The notes under the pieces are model-generated. The model did no database searches. It worked only from the letters and a program-made list of their open reading frames with translations, and was not told the DNA's origin. From Smallanthus sonchifolius (lineage: Eukaryota; Streptophyta; Magnoliopsida; Asterales; Asteraceae): a stretch of 64,000 nucleotides of DNA. The stretch is taken from positions 9,183,501-9,247,500 of the forward strand of contig CM042034.1 in NCBI GenBank assembly GCA_023525975.1, written 5' to 3'. Positions within the stretch are counted from its first letter, which is position 1; each line of letters opens with the position of its first letter. The translations under genes were made by a program, and so were the position numbers. Shown one piece after another: positions 22,746 through 35,157 of this stretch.

Positions 22746-23104
22746 CTTCTTAGGGGAACCATCCCCGATTTTCTTAATCTTTTTTATTTATTGAAGTTTA
22801 TCCAAAAAGTTTCTTTACAAGAAGCACGTAGCTTTTGCAATTTTGAGGTGATCTGCATTCAAATATGGTGTCATGGATATTTTTTTAAAATTATATAAGA
22901 TGATATAAATTTGTATTACAACGATAAATAGTTAATGAGTTAGTCTACTTGATATTTACGTCAATAAGAAAACATTTATATAGCATTCGCATATGTAAGG
23001 AGTATGATAGTAGAAAATGTTATTTGTTGTGCAATTTAACAAGTTTAAGAGTTTTAAGATATCAAAATTCTCCTCCTTATTGAAAAACCTTATGAATTGA
23101 ACAG

Positions 23105-23210
23105 TAACACACGGCTAGGCATTACCGTGCCTAGCCATGAGTCACAACTGTGTCAGAGCATGAGACACGATCGTGCCTCACCTTTAGACACGACCGTGCC
23201 TCAGCTGCCT
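23105..23210. repeat. Short GC-rich hairpin and tandem CACGACCGTGCCTCA units
   Basis: GGCTAGGC (about 23113) pairs with GCCTAGCC (about 23129), followed by two variants of GACACGA(C/T)CGTGCCTCA. It stands out against AT-rich surroundings. Origin unknown. Confidence 0.4.
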
Positions 23211-24023
23211 CCCCTTCAATTACCTAGTTAGGTTGAATAAATTTTCTTGAAAATACAAAATTATGTTAGGTTGTGTCATATTAATATCAAATCAGAGTTA
23301 AAAACACAACCTTATGACATCTGCCACGCAAATTCCCCCACGAACACCTCTCTCTTCCACTCCACGTCGACACCCTCCCTACAAATCCGTCTTCTCCCCC
23401 TCACATTCCCTCTTCTTTTTCCCTCTCTCACAGAACACCATAGGGCATGGGTATACCCATGTGAAAAAAAAAGAAGTGCATCATGGTTAAATCATAGAAC
23501 GGGGATGGTATTTCTTCCATGTCTTACGGTGCATTATAGTTTAAATCATAGAACGTTCTTCCGTCTGATGTAGTCGGACTTTTTAACATATCGCCCGATG
23601 ATCGTTTCCTTGGCGATCCACCACTAGGATCCAACAACGCTTGCCATTTCGGCGAAAGCCTCAAAATTTTCCAAATCGCTATTGGAGCAGCTCCACCTTG
23701 ATAGTCTTAGTAACGGGTTGTTGCGATCTGCAAAACATCGGTATCGCTACAACCACTTCGCTGCCTCCTCTCGACACCTTGTTAAATCCCGTGGAACTTT
23801 AGCACTTTTCTTTTAATATCCATCGTTTTAGAACTAAGTTGGGAGTTAGTACGGTACTCGGGTTTCTCCATTAAGTTATAACTTTTTTACCTACACGTTC
23901 CCATAGGGCATTGCTTGATTGAGCGTTAAATACAATTTTTATAAAGTGTAATTAATTAACCAATAATGTAAACTTAAATTAAATTATAAATTTAAAGTAA
24001 AAAAATAAACTAATAAATTAAGT

Positions 24024-24419
24024 ACCAATCACAGGATCTTCCGACACATCGACAAACGCCTTTGCCAAGTTCAACTCCTTGTTCGACACCCACTTTCTTA
24101 TAATCCGCTCGGATGACGCGCTTCCTTGTGTCGTTTTCTTCTTGTGTGTCTCTTTGTCTTGGTGTTGCTTGGGTCTCCTCAACAGATTCGAGCATTTCTT
24201 GTGTTTCAAGAACAAATTAAGGGTTAGGGTTGGGGTTGTTTTGTTGGGACCGAGGAAATAATACTGGTCCATATAAGGTGTGTATCCTAGAACGGGTGGT
24301 TGGATATATGATTTTTGTTGAATAAACACGTTTTGTTGTTAAGGAACCTGGTTGAGTGCGTTTTGTTGTTGAGCGTAACTCAACCAATTCAAAACGTTGT
24401 TTGGATCGTTGAGATTCAT
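24024..24419 (-). pseudogene. Relic of a PIF/Harbinger-associated Myb/SANT-like gene
   Basis: From ATG at 24419 the minus strand reads MNLNDPNNVLNWLSYAQQQN and then stops (TAA at 24341-24339). The similarity continues in that and another frame, with Gln-rich sequence, a charged linker, and ending in LAKAFVDVSEDPVIG, which resembles the start of the Myb/SANT-like domain of Harbinger ORF2-type proteins (often misnamed glutathione S-transferase T3-like in plant annotations). Stop and frame changes show it is dead. The rest of the domain is absent. Family assignment is from memory of related plant proteins. Confidence 0.5.
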
Positions 24420-24679
24420 ATTGATAAAGGAAGAAATATAAAAATAGCATAGAGAAAAGATATTTTATAATGTTGTGTGTAAAAATAAAAGTAAAAGTGA
24501 GATATTTATAGTGTAATTTTGGGGAAAAAAATTTAAATATTTTAGCCGTTCAATGGCTAGAAACGATAACTTTTGGCTTGAGTCTCCTGTGATAATTATC
24601 ACGCCCATAAGGGGGTGGTTTTCCACTCCCCTCTCACGGGTGGAATACCGGATGCCCTTATCCACTTCACATCTCAACC

Positions 24680-25840
24680 AATTGAATAGAAAAATATAAA
24701 TTAAGACACCAGGAGGTTAAAATAATAACAACAATCTAATTAATTAATTTTATTTAAACAACACCGAAAACCCCTAATTATTTTTTATAGGGTTGAGGGG
24801 GTCGAGCTCGGATTCATGCTCGACTTGTAAGGGCCCCGCCGCAACCCTATCTGGTTGTGGCACAGGTAATTTGGACAGGTTCGTGAAGCCATGTGCTTGT
24901 TGGAGATGAATTCTACTAATGCAAGAACCGTTGGAGACTAAAAGGTGTGAAAAATGTAAGTAGCTATTGGGTTTAAAAACATAGGTTTTTCTATAAAAAG
25001 AAATTTTCCTGTAATTTTTTTGAAGAGTAAACTATTATTTTTGTTACTATGGTTTGATCAAAATTGTCACTTTCATCCAGTAGTTTATTTTCTTGTATCT
25101 AGACACATGGTTTTAAAATCTTGTCACTTTCATCCAGTCAGCTAACATCATTCATTTTTCTTAGTTAAATGAGTGGTATTTCAGTCCTTTTATATATTTA
25201 TTTTATTTATTCATCTTTTTTACTCTCTTTTTTAATGTTTTATTATTTTTAGTTAATTTTATTTTTTATTTTCATTTAATTTTATTTTTAATGTATTTTA
25301 TTTTTTAATTTTTATTAAAAAAATGCTTGGGGATTCCACCCTTGTGTTTAAAGTAAGAATAACACAGACTGATATGATGTGTTTAAATTGGTTAAGAGCA
25401 TTCACATCAGTGTATCTATATTCATCTTCATCTCTATTATTTATAGATTTCTCCTATTTTACACCTTCATCAGTATCTCGATCTCGATCTTTATTTCCAT
25501 CTTTAAATTTTAGAGTTTAATAAATATAGATTATCTAAATACAGAGATCCATTTTCATTAATCTTTATATTTTTTGTGAGTGTATAGGAAAGAGAAAATA
25601 AAATAAAATAAATGTTTATGAGTGAGATAGAGATAGAGATAAATAATCAGATGTGAGATATTACAACAATTATAAAAAACTATAAAAAATTATAATATTT
25701 AATTAATTTATAGAGACAAAGATGAACCCTTATCAATAAACCTAAGTACTCGGAACCGGTAGAAAAAAATGAGGGTAAAAAACTAAAAAATATTTCTTGA
25801 AAGACCACTTTTTAGTTTTTACTATTTAGCGTTAGCGTTG
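24680..25840. other. Intergenic; worn repeats, no gene
   Basis: Contains repeat-like tracts: a GC-rich block near 24780-24860, CTTTCATCCAGT occurring twice near 25070 and 25130, and a MITE-like piece starting AAGAGCATTCACATC near 25395 with a related inverted end near 25655. No supported coding sequence. The MED26 promoter should lie at the right end. Confidence 0.45.
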
Positions 25841-26242
25841 CTTTTGTCTCACCAGCCCCATTCGAATAATCAAATCGTCTCTTCTAAATTCCAATTCTAA
25901 TTTCAATTCCGATTCCAGAAAAACCATCAAAGACCACCGAAACATATTTTATTTTCAACAACAAAACCCCTCATAATCATCCATACCAATCTCTTTTCAT
26001 CTTCACCGATCTTCTTATCTTATCAATTCTTGCATAAACCCCATCAATCGCTTTGATTCTAGGCATAACTCACCAATCAATAAACGTCTTTTGTAAGTTT
26101 TCTGTTTCACCCTAATCTCGTTTCCAAGCAAGGAGCTTTTCGATTTGGGTCCGATTGAATCTGGGTATACTTTAAAGATCCTAAAACGAATTGGGTTTTT
26201 GATCTTTTTGGATTTTGGTGGGTGGGTGGTTAGAAACTTGGA

Positions 26243-28831
26243 ATGGCAGGGTTGAAATCTTGTGCAAGAATGGGTTACTGGAGGGAGTATTTTAAGAAGT
26301 CTAATGGGGATATATTTGAGACCATTGAGAAGGCAATTATGGTTGCTGTTTCTGATTACCCTAAAGAGTTTGGAGTTAGGAGAGATGGGATTGCTCAACT
26401 TTTGTTTAATTGTAAGTTGATCAAGTGTTATGGGTGTGATAAAGTTGAGTTAGGTGTTCCTGGAGTTGATCAAGAACATGATGATGAGATCAAAGCTTTG
26501 ACCGATGAAATCGAAGAGGAATCTCAAGAGTTTGGGGAGGTTATGAGGATTAAGGAGATTGTTGACAACAATCAAGATGAGGTAGTTTTAGTTTTGTTAA
26601 ATTCAAGAGTTTTTAAATTTGGTTTTTTTTAATGAACATTGGTTGATTTGATTGAATTGTTGTTGATGTCAGTCTGAATCGGTGTTGTATAACTCGTTGA
26701 GGAAGCTTCAGTTGATGGATTTATCGGTTGAAACTCTTAAGGTTTAGTTGTTCTTTTTCAGTTATGTTTAGTTGGTTTTGTGTTGTTTGTTGTGCTTATG
26801 GATGTTAATTGTACTTCAGGCTACTGAGATTGGAAAATCTGTTAATGTTCTTCGGAGGCATGTGTCGAAGGACGTTAGCAGCATTGCGAAGACACTCATC
26901 GAGTATGGATTTCTTTTACTTTAGCTTGATTGTTATTGTATCAAATAACTCAATGGATGAGTAACGGTTAGTTTTGAAATAATATTTAATGTGAGTCGAT
27001 TCTGCCCGTGGAGAATGAGAGCATAACATTGATTGAATTTCTTGAAATGAAATAGTTGTCATTTGTTCACTTTTAGCACGTAAGAACACGTGATTATGGG
27101 CATGAATGTATGATCTTTGTTCTTTAGAGTTTAAACTATAAATGGTCATCCTAATGGGGGTTTGGATTTGCGTTTTTGGAATTGATTTGCTGATTAATGT
27201 GACTTGAACTCGCAGTAGTAAGTTTTTATTGTTTGGATAAATAGATTCAACTTTTTCTTTAAACAAGTTTACAAATTTATACACCCTTTTTAACATAATT
27301 ACAGGGACTTTTACTCTCATTCAGCAGTTTCTCTTCAACAATGTCCTTTTTGGTCTCTATTAATTTCTTAAATAACTCAAATCACTGATTATCTAATTAT
27401 TACTACTTCAAAAGGCGTAACCAAATCCAAATACTAATCTTCAGTCCTGTTTTATTACAGTTGATTATCTGATTCTGATAATTGAATATCGTATAACCAC
27501 TTTCAAAATGCATATCTAAACACCCTTTTGCACAAAATTCACGTTTGTGTTGAACTATTTGGAATCCGTTTCTTTTACCTTGCAAGAAAAAATAATTCTT
27601 GTTTGATTGCAGATCTTGGAAAATTTTGGTAGATGAATGGGTGATGGCTACAGAGAAAACAATTGTTTCTGAAGCTACACCCGAGTCAATAAACCCATCT
27701 GTTCTTGATGAAGAAGAAGGCCTTCCATCTCCTCCGTTAGATGATTTGACGTTCTTATACCCTCACGGGTCTTTGGAGCTATCCGAGGTATAAAACCCTG
27801 ATTTGTTTTTTTTTCCTAATTTGGTTAAAAACCTGTTTTCTTGGGGGATATTGTTGACTAATTATACTTGTTTCTTGACTGTGCACGTGTGAAGTTCTTT
27901 GACGGTATGGATGAGTATGGAAGTAAGTTGAAATTAAAACGACACTTGTAATGTTTTTGCTATTTGGTTCATTATTGAATTCTCCATTCACTGTTGTCCA
28001 TTGTTTCAGATCCTGGAAACAGTGGGGGATTCAACAAGAACCATAACCCACCAAAACCAAAACAGCAAAAACCTTCAAATGTCCCAAATATGGTTCGTAA
28101 AAACGAGCCTGATTCTGGTTTAGTGAAGAAGAAACAACCAACCGTTGTCAAACCAATCAAGCCTACAGTTCCTGAGTCTGGACCCAACATAGAAAGGAAG
28201 TTGCAAAACATTCCGAAGAGACCTTCCCAACAAACTGTGAGTTCTGGCTTAACAAAATAATAAAAAAGTAGATAAAAATACTTTCTTCAATATGTATTAT
28301 CAGTATCACCACCAACAATGGTTTTTAAATTGATGAACAGAAACCAAGGGCATCAGGGGAGGCAATGGGTCAAGAGAAATTTGAAGCAGCAAAGAGAAAG
28401 CTTCAGGAACGGTATCAACAAGCAGAAAACGGTTTGTGTTTCTTTCTTTGAATTCGACCCGTAGGCTTATAAATGTGTGGATTGTACTGAAATGTAAAAA
28501 ACCTCTTAAATTGCATTATTAAAGAAAGTTAGGTTATTTCTATAACCATATGGTTAAAAAGCGCATTTGGCCCAACCCGTTTTGATTTGCACAAAAAAGT
28601 ATCTGTTTTGACTTGTTACTCAGCCAATCGACCCGACCCGTCATTTTGCACCTCTAATAAAGATTGGTTATTAGTTTAGCATGCCATTGATGATGGTGTT
28701 TGTTTTGAACAGCGAAGAAGCAACGGACGATACAAGTGATGGAGCTGCATGATCTGCCCAAGCCCAAGGGAATTCCTGTAAGAAATCAACATAATGTTAG
28801 GCCTGGGAGCAACCATAACAGACATCGCTGA
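26243..28831 (+). CDS. Mediator subunit 26 (MED26c-like), TFIIS N-terminal domain protein
   Basis: Probable Mediator subunit linking the complex to elongating RNA polymerase II in the nucleus. Eight exons: 26243-26581, 26673-26741, 26820-26902, 27613-27787, 27895-27922, 28010-28236, 28341-28431 and 28713-28831 (TGA). All GT-AG and in frame, 376 residues. The TFIIS N-terminal (LW) domain spans about residues 115-175, with the motif ATEIGKSVNVLRRH and LIESWKILVDEW, followed by the conserved acidic-proline piece VLDEEEGLPSPPLD and FFDGMDE. The middle is a lysine/proline-rich disordered linker. The C-terminus holds the family signature RKLQERYQQAENAKKQRTIQ then VMELHDLPKPK. The ATG is the first in a long open exon preceded by an AT-rich 5' UTR. 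Nothing in the gene looks broken. Exon 5 is only 28 bases. Confidence 0.93.
28530..28660. repeat. Copy of the GGGTCAAA/TTTGACCC intronic repeat
   Basis: In the last MED26 intron. Contains GGCCCAACCCGTTTTGA and CGACCCGACCCG and ends TTTTGCACCTCTAATA, matching the conserved GCCACCTCTA end of other copies. Confidence 0.5.
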
Positions 28832-30600
28832 TCGAAAGAAGCGGTGTCATAAAATAAAGGCTGGTAGATACTAATGATGAATTTTTGTTTAGATTCTTCA
28901 AGTGCAAACATAATAAGAACACATTTTATGGGTAAACTTGGACTTTGAAGTGCCAGAGTTTAGTTCATAGCATTTGGCATAATTATTAGTCAACCAAAAT
29001 GTTTGGTTTTTGTTTTAACTTGCACATGAACATGTGATTATGTGACATTCTCCCATTTGGTATATGGAAACAGCTAGCAAATTGAGTGAAGTCAACTGGA
29101 ATTTTTATAATTTTTTAGTTATTTATCTTGATTAAATGATTAGCAGATAATATATGTGCATCTTTTTAATGATACGTTGGGGGGTTGCGGTTTTTGGCTC
29201 TTCTTTAGCCTTGATGCGGGAATGAGTTCCATCTATAGTGGTTTGAGTGGATGTTAACGTGTCCAGATTACGTTCATTCCTTGACCTTCAATTAATAGTT
29301 CATCTCTACTAAACTCCTGCCTGAAATATATGTGATAGAGAGGTAAAGTGCTTGAAATATATGTGATAGAGGTAAAGTAAAAAAATTGCGTCAGTTAATT
29401 TTCTCTTAGATTTTTTAAACAAATCCTAAAATATATTTAGCGTGTCTTGGGCACTTAGATCTAACACCATCTTCTGGCTACGTGTATCTATGATTTTATA
29501 GTTATATTTTCACTTTGGCACCACTTACACTTTTTATCATTTACTGTTATTGATGGCTTATTAATACTATTTTATTAGAAGATTTTGTTGTCTATTGTTT
29601 TGACACTGGGAAGAACTCTAGGATTCTAACATACTTTTCATGTCCGGAGACGGGGTTTCCCTAGAAGCAGCCTCTCTATCCTCTTTTAGGATGGAGGTAT
29701 GGTTTAATTACATCCAACACATTCCCCTTAAATCGTACCAATAACTTGAATATATATTCTATTAAAATCAATTAACTTTTAAAAAGTTAAACATTTAATA
29801 AAAAGATTTCAAAATAATGAGACAATAAAATGAAACTTGATTGATTTTTATAATTAAAAAAAGTATGACTAATATTGAAGCTTGATTATCATTTTATGAT
29901 TTTATTTATAAAATTTAATTATTTATATCTCTAAAATGAAACTGCGTAATTGATAAAATCATATTAAATATGCACTTTTGATTTTATATCTCCTTGTTTT
30001 TTAATAACATAATTAACTATAAAACTTATTTAAATGCATAACAAAAATAAATTTTAAATAAAGTTAACTTATTGTTAAACTAAATACATACTATTATAAA
30101 TAAAAGTTATACTTTATTTGTAAGAATAATTATATTTTCTCAAACACTCCTCTTTAAATAATAATCCTCTTTAAATAATAGATTATGATTGATTTGAATA
30201 TTTATAAGTAATGCAAAACAAAAAAAAACGTATTTTACGTATGTTTAACACTTTAATTTAATATAATTTACTATCAATTGAACTAGTAGCAAAAAAAAAT
30301 TCCCAAAATATCCTTCACCTGCATACACAAACAAGTGTACACCTTCATATTTGTGCACCGACATTAAAATGTTTATATGATGCAGATGCAGGCAGCTTTC
30401 ATTTTCATAGAAGGATATGATGCTTAGTCATCCTTTTCAGATCACATATTCAAACCAAGTGTCCACACACATTCCGAATCATCACCTTCATTTCTCCACG
30501 TACACTTTAAACCATAAGTATCATTTTTTTTTTCAGTCGCGTAGGCGGGAGTCTGATCGTTATTAGTTCGACTTGTTTGTATGTATAAAACTTACGTCGA
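28832..30600. other. Intergenic, downstream of MED26; no gene seen
   Basis: MED26 3' flank followed by AT-rich sequence. The only recognisable element is the SINE 3' end described at 29640. No coding segment supported. Confidence 0.5.
29640..29760 (+). mobile_element. SINE 3' region (TS/Au-like family), decayed
   Basis: GCAGCCTCTCTATCC followed by a TTAGGATGGAGGTATGG block parallels the copies at 34498 and 47547 and the conserved 3' region of plant tRNA-derived SINEs (GCAGCCTCTCTACC...GGTAGGGGTAAGG). The tRNA-like head is not recognisable here. Confidence 0.45.
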
Positions 30601-31070
30601 TACACAAACTCGTTATAGCGTACGATATCAAAAAAAAGTACTCGAATTTGAATATATATATATATATATAAGTTCGTTTTCAATAAAATTTATACCGAAA
30701 CGTTCAAAAAAAAAAGCTAAAGAAAACCGTGCATTTTGTTTTTTTTTAAGTTAACTAACGAAAGTTAAAATAGGAAAACGAAATTAATAGAAAATTAAAC
30801 GGGTTAAAAGCGTACATTATATAGTATGAGGGGTTAAAACGAAAGTCGAAACGCAGACTCGCTATAGCGTACGATACAAAAACAAATATTCAAATTTGAA
30901 TACAACTCCGTATAAAAAAAAATTATATCGTTACGTTGACGAAAAAACTAAAGAAAACCACGCATTCCGTTTTAAAAAAAGTTAATGAACGAAAATTATA
31001 AAAAAATGAAATTAATAGAAACTAAATGGATTAAAAACGTATATTATATATATAGTATGATGGGTGAAAA
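30600..31070. repeat. Two imperfect tandem units of about 240 bp
   Basis: Unit 1 (about 30602-30836) and unit 2 (about 30851-31068) share, in order, CTCG(T/C)TATAGCGTACGATA, CAAATTTGAATA-like, CTAAAGAAAACC(G/A), AAATTAATAGAAA, GATTAAAA-like and TATATAGTATGA. They are diverged, so the duplication is old. Class unknown. Confidence 0.55.
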
Positions 31071-31496
31071 AAAATTACACACCACGTGACATGAGATGGT
31101 GTACTATTCCCTCACGTTATACTTTAAAATAAGTTTATAATAAATTATAATACCGAGATCGACTTTGTTAATTTAAAAGTTTAACATTTTTTTAGAATTC
31201 ACTTATTTGCATAGTTTTCTAACACACTCCAATTTTAAATCCCCATGTTCATTTTATTTGCACGTTTCTAATTTTGGCAACAGAAAAATCTATGTTTTAT
31301 AGTATGGAACTAGTGTGACCGTGTGTTACGACGACGGTGTTGAACTAGACTTAAGTTTTTGCGCACATATGATTTATATAGTTTGTTAGAAATAATAAAG
31401 TTATTTATATGTTGATCAATTGAGGAATTTGTTATATGTGTTCTTGATGCAAGTTGTCCGATTTGTTATATCTGTTCCCGTAAACGGAAATGTTGC

Positions 31497-34082
31497 TGTG
31501 ACATCCGGCATTTTCAGGTTAACTCCGTTAACTCAAACCTCGTTAGTTCAAACATTTTTCGTTACAAACTCAGTTATCTCAGTTAGTCACACGTACATTG
31601 CATTTAATTAGGATTAATTAAATGTGTCAGTTAGTTCACACACATCGGATCGCACTCGAGTCTAACCCGGAACGTTGGTGATTAATCGAAATTAACATTA
31701 CGAACATTTAATAATTTATATTTAATATAAATTATGAGTTTTTATGATTTATATGTGATTACGTGAATTATGTGAACATTATTGTTTTCGTACGTGTTTA
31801 TCGTGTGTAAAGCGTAGTTAGTATTTTTATAAAAGTTAGTAGTTTTATAAAAATAAAAATCGAATGTTTTAATTATTAATTAAGTTGTTAGTTAATTAAT
31901 TAGACTTATGGGCCTTAATTAAGCCCGCAGACCAATCTAATTACCCATTAAGTGTTAGATAAGGATAAAACTTTAAAAATTTTAAAATTAAAAACCCTAA
32001 TCTTGTTGTTTGTTGGAGCCGTCGCGACCCCTCACCCTCACCCTCCTTCAACCGAAGCTTCAAGGCACCCAAAAGACGTTCGTTCGAGCCCCGATCGTGA
32101 ATCCGGAAGTAGATACGTGCTAGTCTCGACGTTTCTAACACTCCTACGTAAGTCATTTCGTTCAATTTCATCACCTTTTGATTCCTAAATTTTAGATCAA
32201 AACCCTAGTTCATCCAAACATGGATTTTTATAATAAAAATGTTAACTTTATTATTGTTTTGCATGTATTTGTTGATTATATGGTTATTTGCAAAACCCTA
32301 GATCCGTGTGATTAGTAACGTGTTAAATATTGGAACTTTTTGATTATGTGAAGTATAGAAATCGCATGTTAGACGTGAGTAATGATTAATATAGTTGTAA
32401 TTATATTAGTTGAAAGATTTAGAATTGATTTGGCGTGCTAATTGGATGAATAAAACGTGTAATAGACAAGTTACTAAAAGAGGAAACTTTTTAAGAATTC
32501 TATCTTGCATACTAGAAGTGATTTGAATGATATGATGATGGTTATGAGCTACTTGATACATGTTTAGATTATTTGTGAAATCAGATTTTGAATACATAAC
32601 CCGGTTTTGCGAACTTTCCAAATAAGGAAACTTTAATTGTTAAAAGTGGTTAGAACTTGCTATTTAAACATGCATGATGTGGTTTAATGATTGGTACATG
32701 TTAGTTAAGATACAATAACCTGTTGTAACGTGTTAGGTGTTTGAAATCACGCATGCTAGTCATAGGTTACTAAAGTTGGAACTTTGTCTTGAAATATGAT
32801 TTGCATGTTTAGGTTCTAGACAATTGTTATGTGATGTGATGAGCTAGAACATGTTAGAGTGATACTACAAACATATCAATGATAATAGTTTCCAGGAAAC
32901 ACGAGTCCCGAACAAACCTGCTATTTATAGAAACCTGCTATTTTTGGAAACTTTCTATTTTTGAAAATCATGCTTGTTTGTTAGAACAATAAGGAATTGT
33001 TGCTAAGTGTTACCTGCATGATCTTGTGTGTATAATATAGAAGTATTATAGTGAACAAACATTTAATCGTTAAACGGGTCACCAACGGGTCGTCGGGTCA
33101 AACTTGGTCAAACTTAGTCAAACTTGGTAAAACATGAGTCAAACTTGTAAACTCTTTTCAAACACTTAAACAATGAGATTGTTTGGATACTTAGGGTTTG
33201 TATCAACTTGCACAAACATACACTTATAAACCGGTGTTTATAGGTGGCAGTTAGTCATCAAACATTTTAAGTTCGCTTTCTTTCGCACATAATCTAAGGT
33301 GAGTTTCACGGCCCCTTTTTCTAACGTTTTAAACTTGGGGGAGAAAACATGGGTACGGACATTTAGATCTTACATTTCTTTTATATCACTTGTGTACTAA
33401 GCGCAAACATATCATGAAAGTCCTTACTTATCGAACATTTAGTATATGGGTTAGCGAGGTAATCTTGAGTAGTACTACTGGGCATTGACAAGCCCCACCC
33501 GTGTTAGTCGCGCTAACACGACGGGAAGTCGAACGGGTGTAACATTGACCTAAACATGCACCATTGATTATGATAGTCATGGTGGGAGGCAGTACAAACA
33601 TAAACAGTCAGCTTCGGTGTCCAAACGCTTTAGTAACATGTACTAGGTTAGCTACCTATGATATAATTGTAAATGGTATTATCTAGTAAACTTTACAAAC
33701 ATTGAAACCTGTGAACTCACCAACCTAGTGTTGACACGTTTTAACATGTTTTCTCAGGTAATTAAGGTACAAGCACGAGCTAAGACATGCATGCATACGA
33801 AGTCTATCATTTGCAAACTCAAGAATTAATTATTTTAATTATCGTTGAATTGTTTATTTTGGCGCAACTGTTTTGGCGCATGTTTTTCATTTAACTTTTC
33901 GCTTCCGCAAGTCTTACATTAAATCAGTATTTTCATTACTAGTGTTGCATCGTGACTATGAGCAATACTAGTGGTTTTTATTAAACTCATATAGAGTCGT
34001 TCAACGTAACTAATGACTGAGATCCTGATATGTCACGCTCCTAAACGGTAAAACTCCGTTAGTGAATTTTGGGGGTGTGACA
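31497..34082 (+). mobile_element. Solo LTR (2,586 bp, Ty3/gypsy-like) with perfect target duplication
   Basis: Begins TGTGACATCC and ends GGGGGTGTGACA, and is flanked by an exact 5-bp duplication GTTGC (31492-31496 and 34083-34087). Only one LTR is present, so the element recombined down to a solo LTR. Inside, near 31960-32160, is a GC-richer leader-like block after AAACCCTAA, followed by a long AT-rich part. No protein-coding retroelement sequence. TG...CA ends and 5-bp duplication are standard for LTR elements; the superfamily is inferred from the TGTGACA terminus. Confidence 0.8.
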
Positions 34083-34087
34083 GTTGC

Positions 34088-35024
34088 CCCTATTATTATT
34101 ATTGTGTTGTTTATTTACTAATTATTATACATATTTACTAATTGTTTGTATATTCTTACTTTGAAAGTTCAAATGGAAGAAGAAATGAGAGCACAGGAGG
34201 AGATGCATCAGGAAATGGAATAACAAATGGAGGAAACGATCCAAAAACGTTTAGAAGAGGCCATGAGAACTTGGTTCTCACGGTCCTCAGTAGTAGTTTT
34301 TTATGTACTATTATAGACATATGTTAGTTTGTAGTTTTGTAATGCTTTAATTGTATTTGAGTTTGATTTGTAAAAAAATGTTTTGTGCATTAATTTGAGA
34401 TTGTTTTGTTAAAACATATTTTATGTATTTTTACTTTAGATTTATTTTACTTTATTACTCATTAATTTTATTTATATTTTTATCTTTTTCTTTCCCATGG
34501 AGCCGGGGGTCTAAACGAGAGCAGCCTCTCTATCCCTTGGGATAGGGGTAAGGTTTGCCCTCATCACACCCTCCCCAGACCCTACTAATAGCGTTAGCTA
34601 TGTGTAGGATTATACTGGGTACGTTTGGTTTGGTTTGGTTATGTATTTTTAGTAGAAAAAATATGGATTTTTCTGTTTTAAAATTTAAAAAAAGTTGCGT
34701 CAGAATTGCATCGTAGATGTTTTTAAACTAATGTCGGAATTGCGTCGTAAATTTTTTTTAAATGTGTCGGAATTGCGTCGTAATTTTTTTTAAAAATGTG
34801 TTGGAAATGCTTCGTAAATGTTTTTAAACTAAAACTAATTAATTGAAATACAAATACCGTATTTGTAAATATTAGTTTTAAAAAAAATTAATACCATATT
34901 TATAATTATTAAATAAATTGTGTCGTAAAATGTCGAAAATTTGCGATGAGGAACTGTATCGCAATTGTGTCACAAATGCATTTTCGACGAAGGTTCCGAC
35001 ATAAAGATCTTGTCGGAATTAGTG
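34088..35024 (+). mobile_element. CACTA (En/Spm) transposon 3' end with relic coding tail
   Basis: The terminus at 35024, read backwards, is CACTAATTCCGACAAGATC, a typical CACTA inverted repeat. Upstream (34690-34990) are many copies of GTCGGAATTGCGTCGTAA-like subterminal motifs in which transposase binds. At 34172-34270 a coding relic reads MEEEMRAQEEMHQEME, a stop, then METIQKRLEEAMR-like residues, resembling the coiled C-terminus of plant Spm-type transposase-associated proteins. The solo LTR may separate it from its other half; no opposite CACTA end was found. It ends 133 bases before the carboxypeptidase start codon. Confidence 0.7.
34498..34640 (+). mobile_element. SINE (TS/Au-like) inserted in the CACTA relic
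   Basis: Shows GCAGCCTCTCTATCCC, GGGATAGGGGTAAGG, CCTCCCCAGACCCTAC and GGATTATACTGGGTACG followed by a TTTGG/TTTGG/TTTGG tail. This is the best preserved of three copies (others at 29640 and 47547) and is on the same strand as them. Confidence 0.55.
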
Positions 35025-35103
35025 ATTGTGTATTGCATCGCAAACCTATTGTATAAATCTTAGATCAAAAGAAAAACGAAAGATATTATTTTATAATTAT
35101 TCC

Positions 35104-35116
35104 CTTATATAATACT
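35104..35116 (+). promoter_or_regulatory. Candidate TATA box of the carboxypeptidase-like gene
   Basis: CTTATATAATACT lies about 50 bases before the ATG and just downstream of the CACTA end, leaving a leader of perhaps 20 bases. Sequence match only; nothing shows it is used. Confidence 0.35.
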
Positions 35117-35157
35117 ATAATATAGCATGAAAAAGAGAACAAACCGACAGTACTAGA

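Noticed and set aside
23247..23573. 108-codon open frame
   Set aside because: Composed of repeat-like sequence with a repeated AAATCATAGAACG motif; no domain or splice context.
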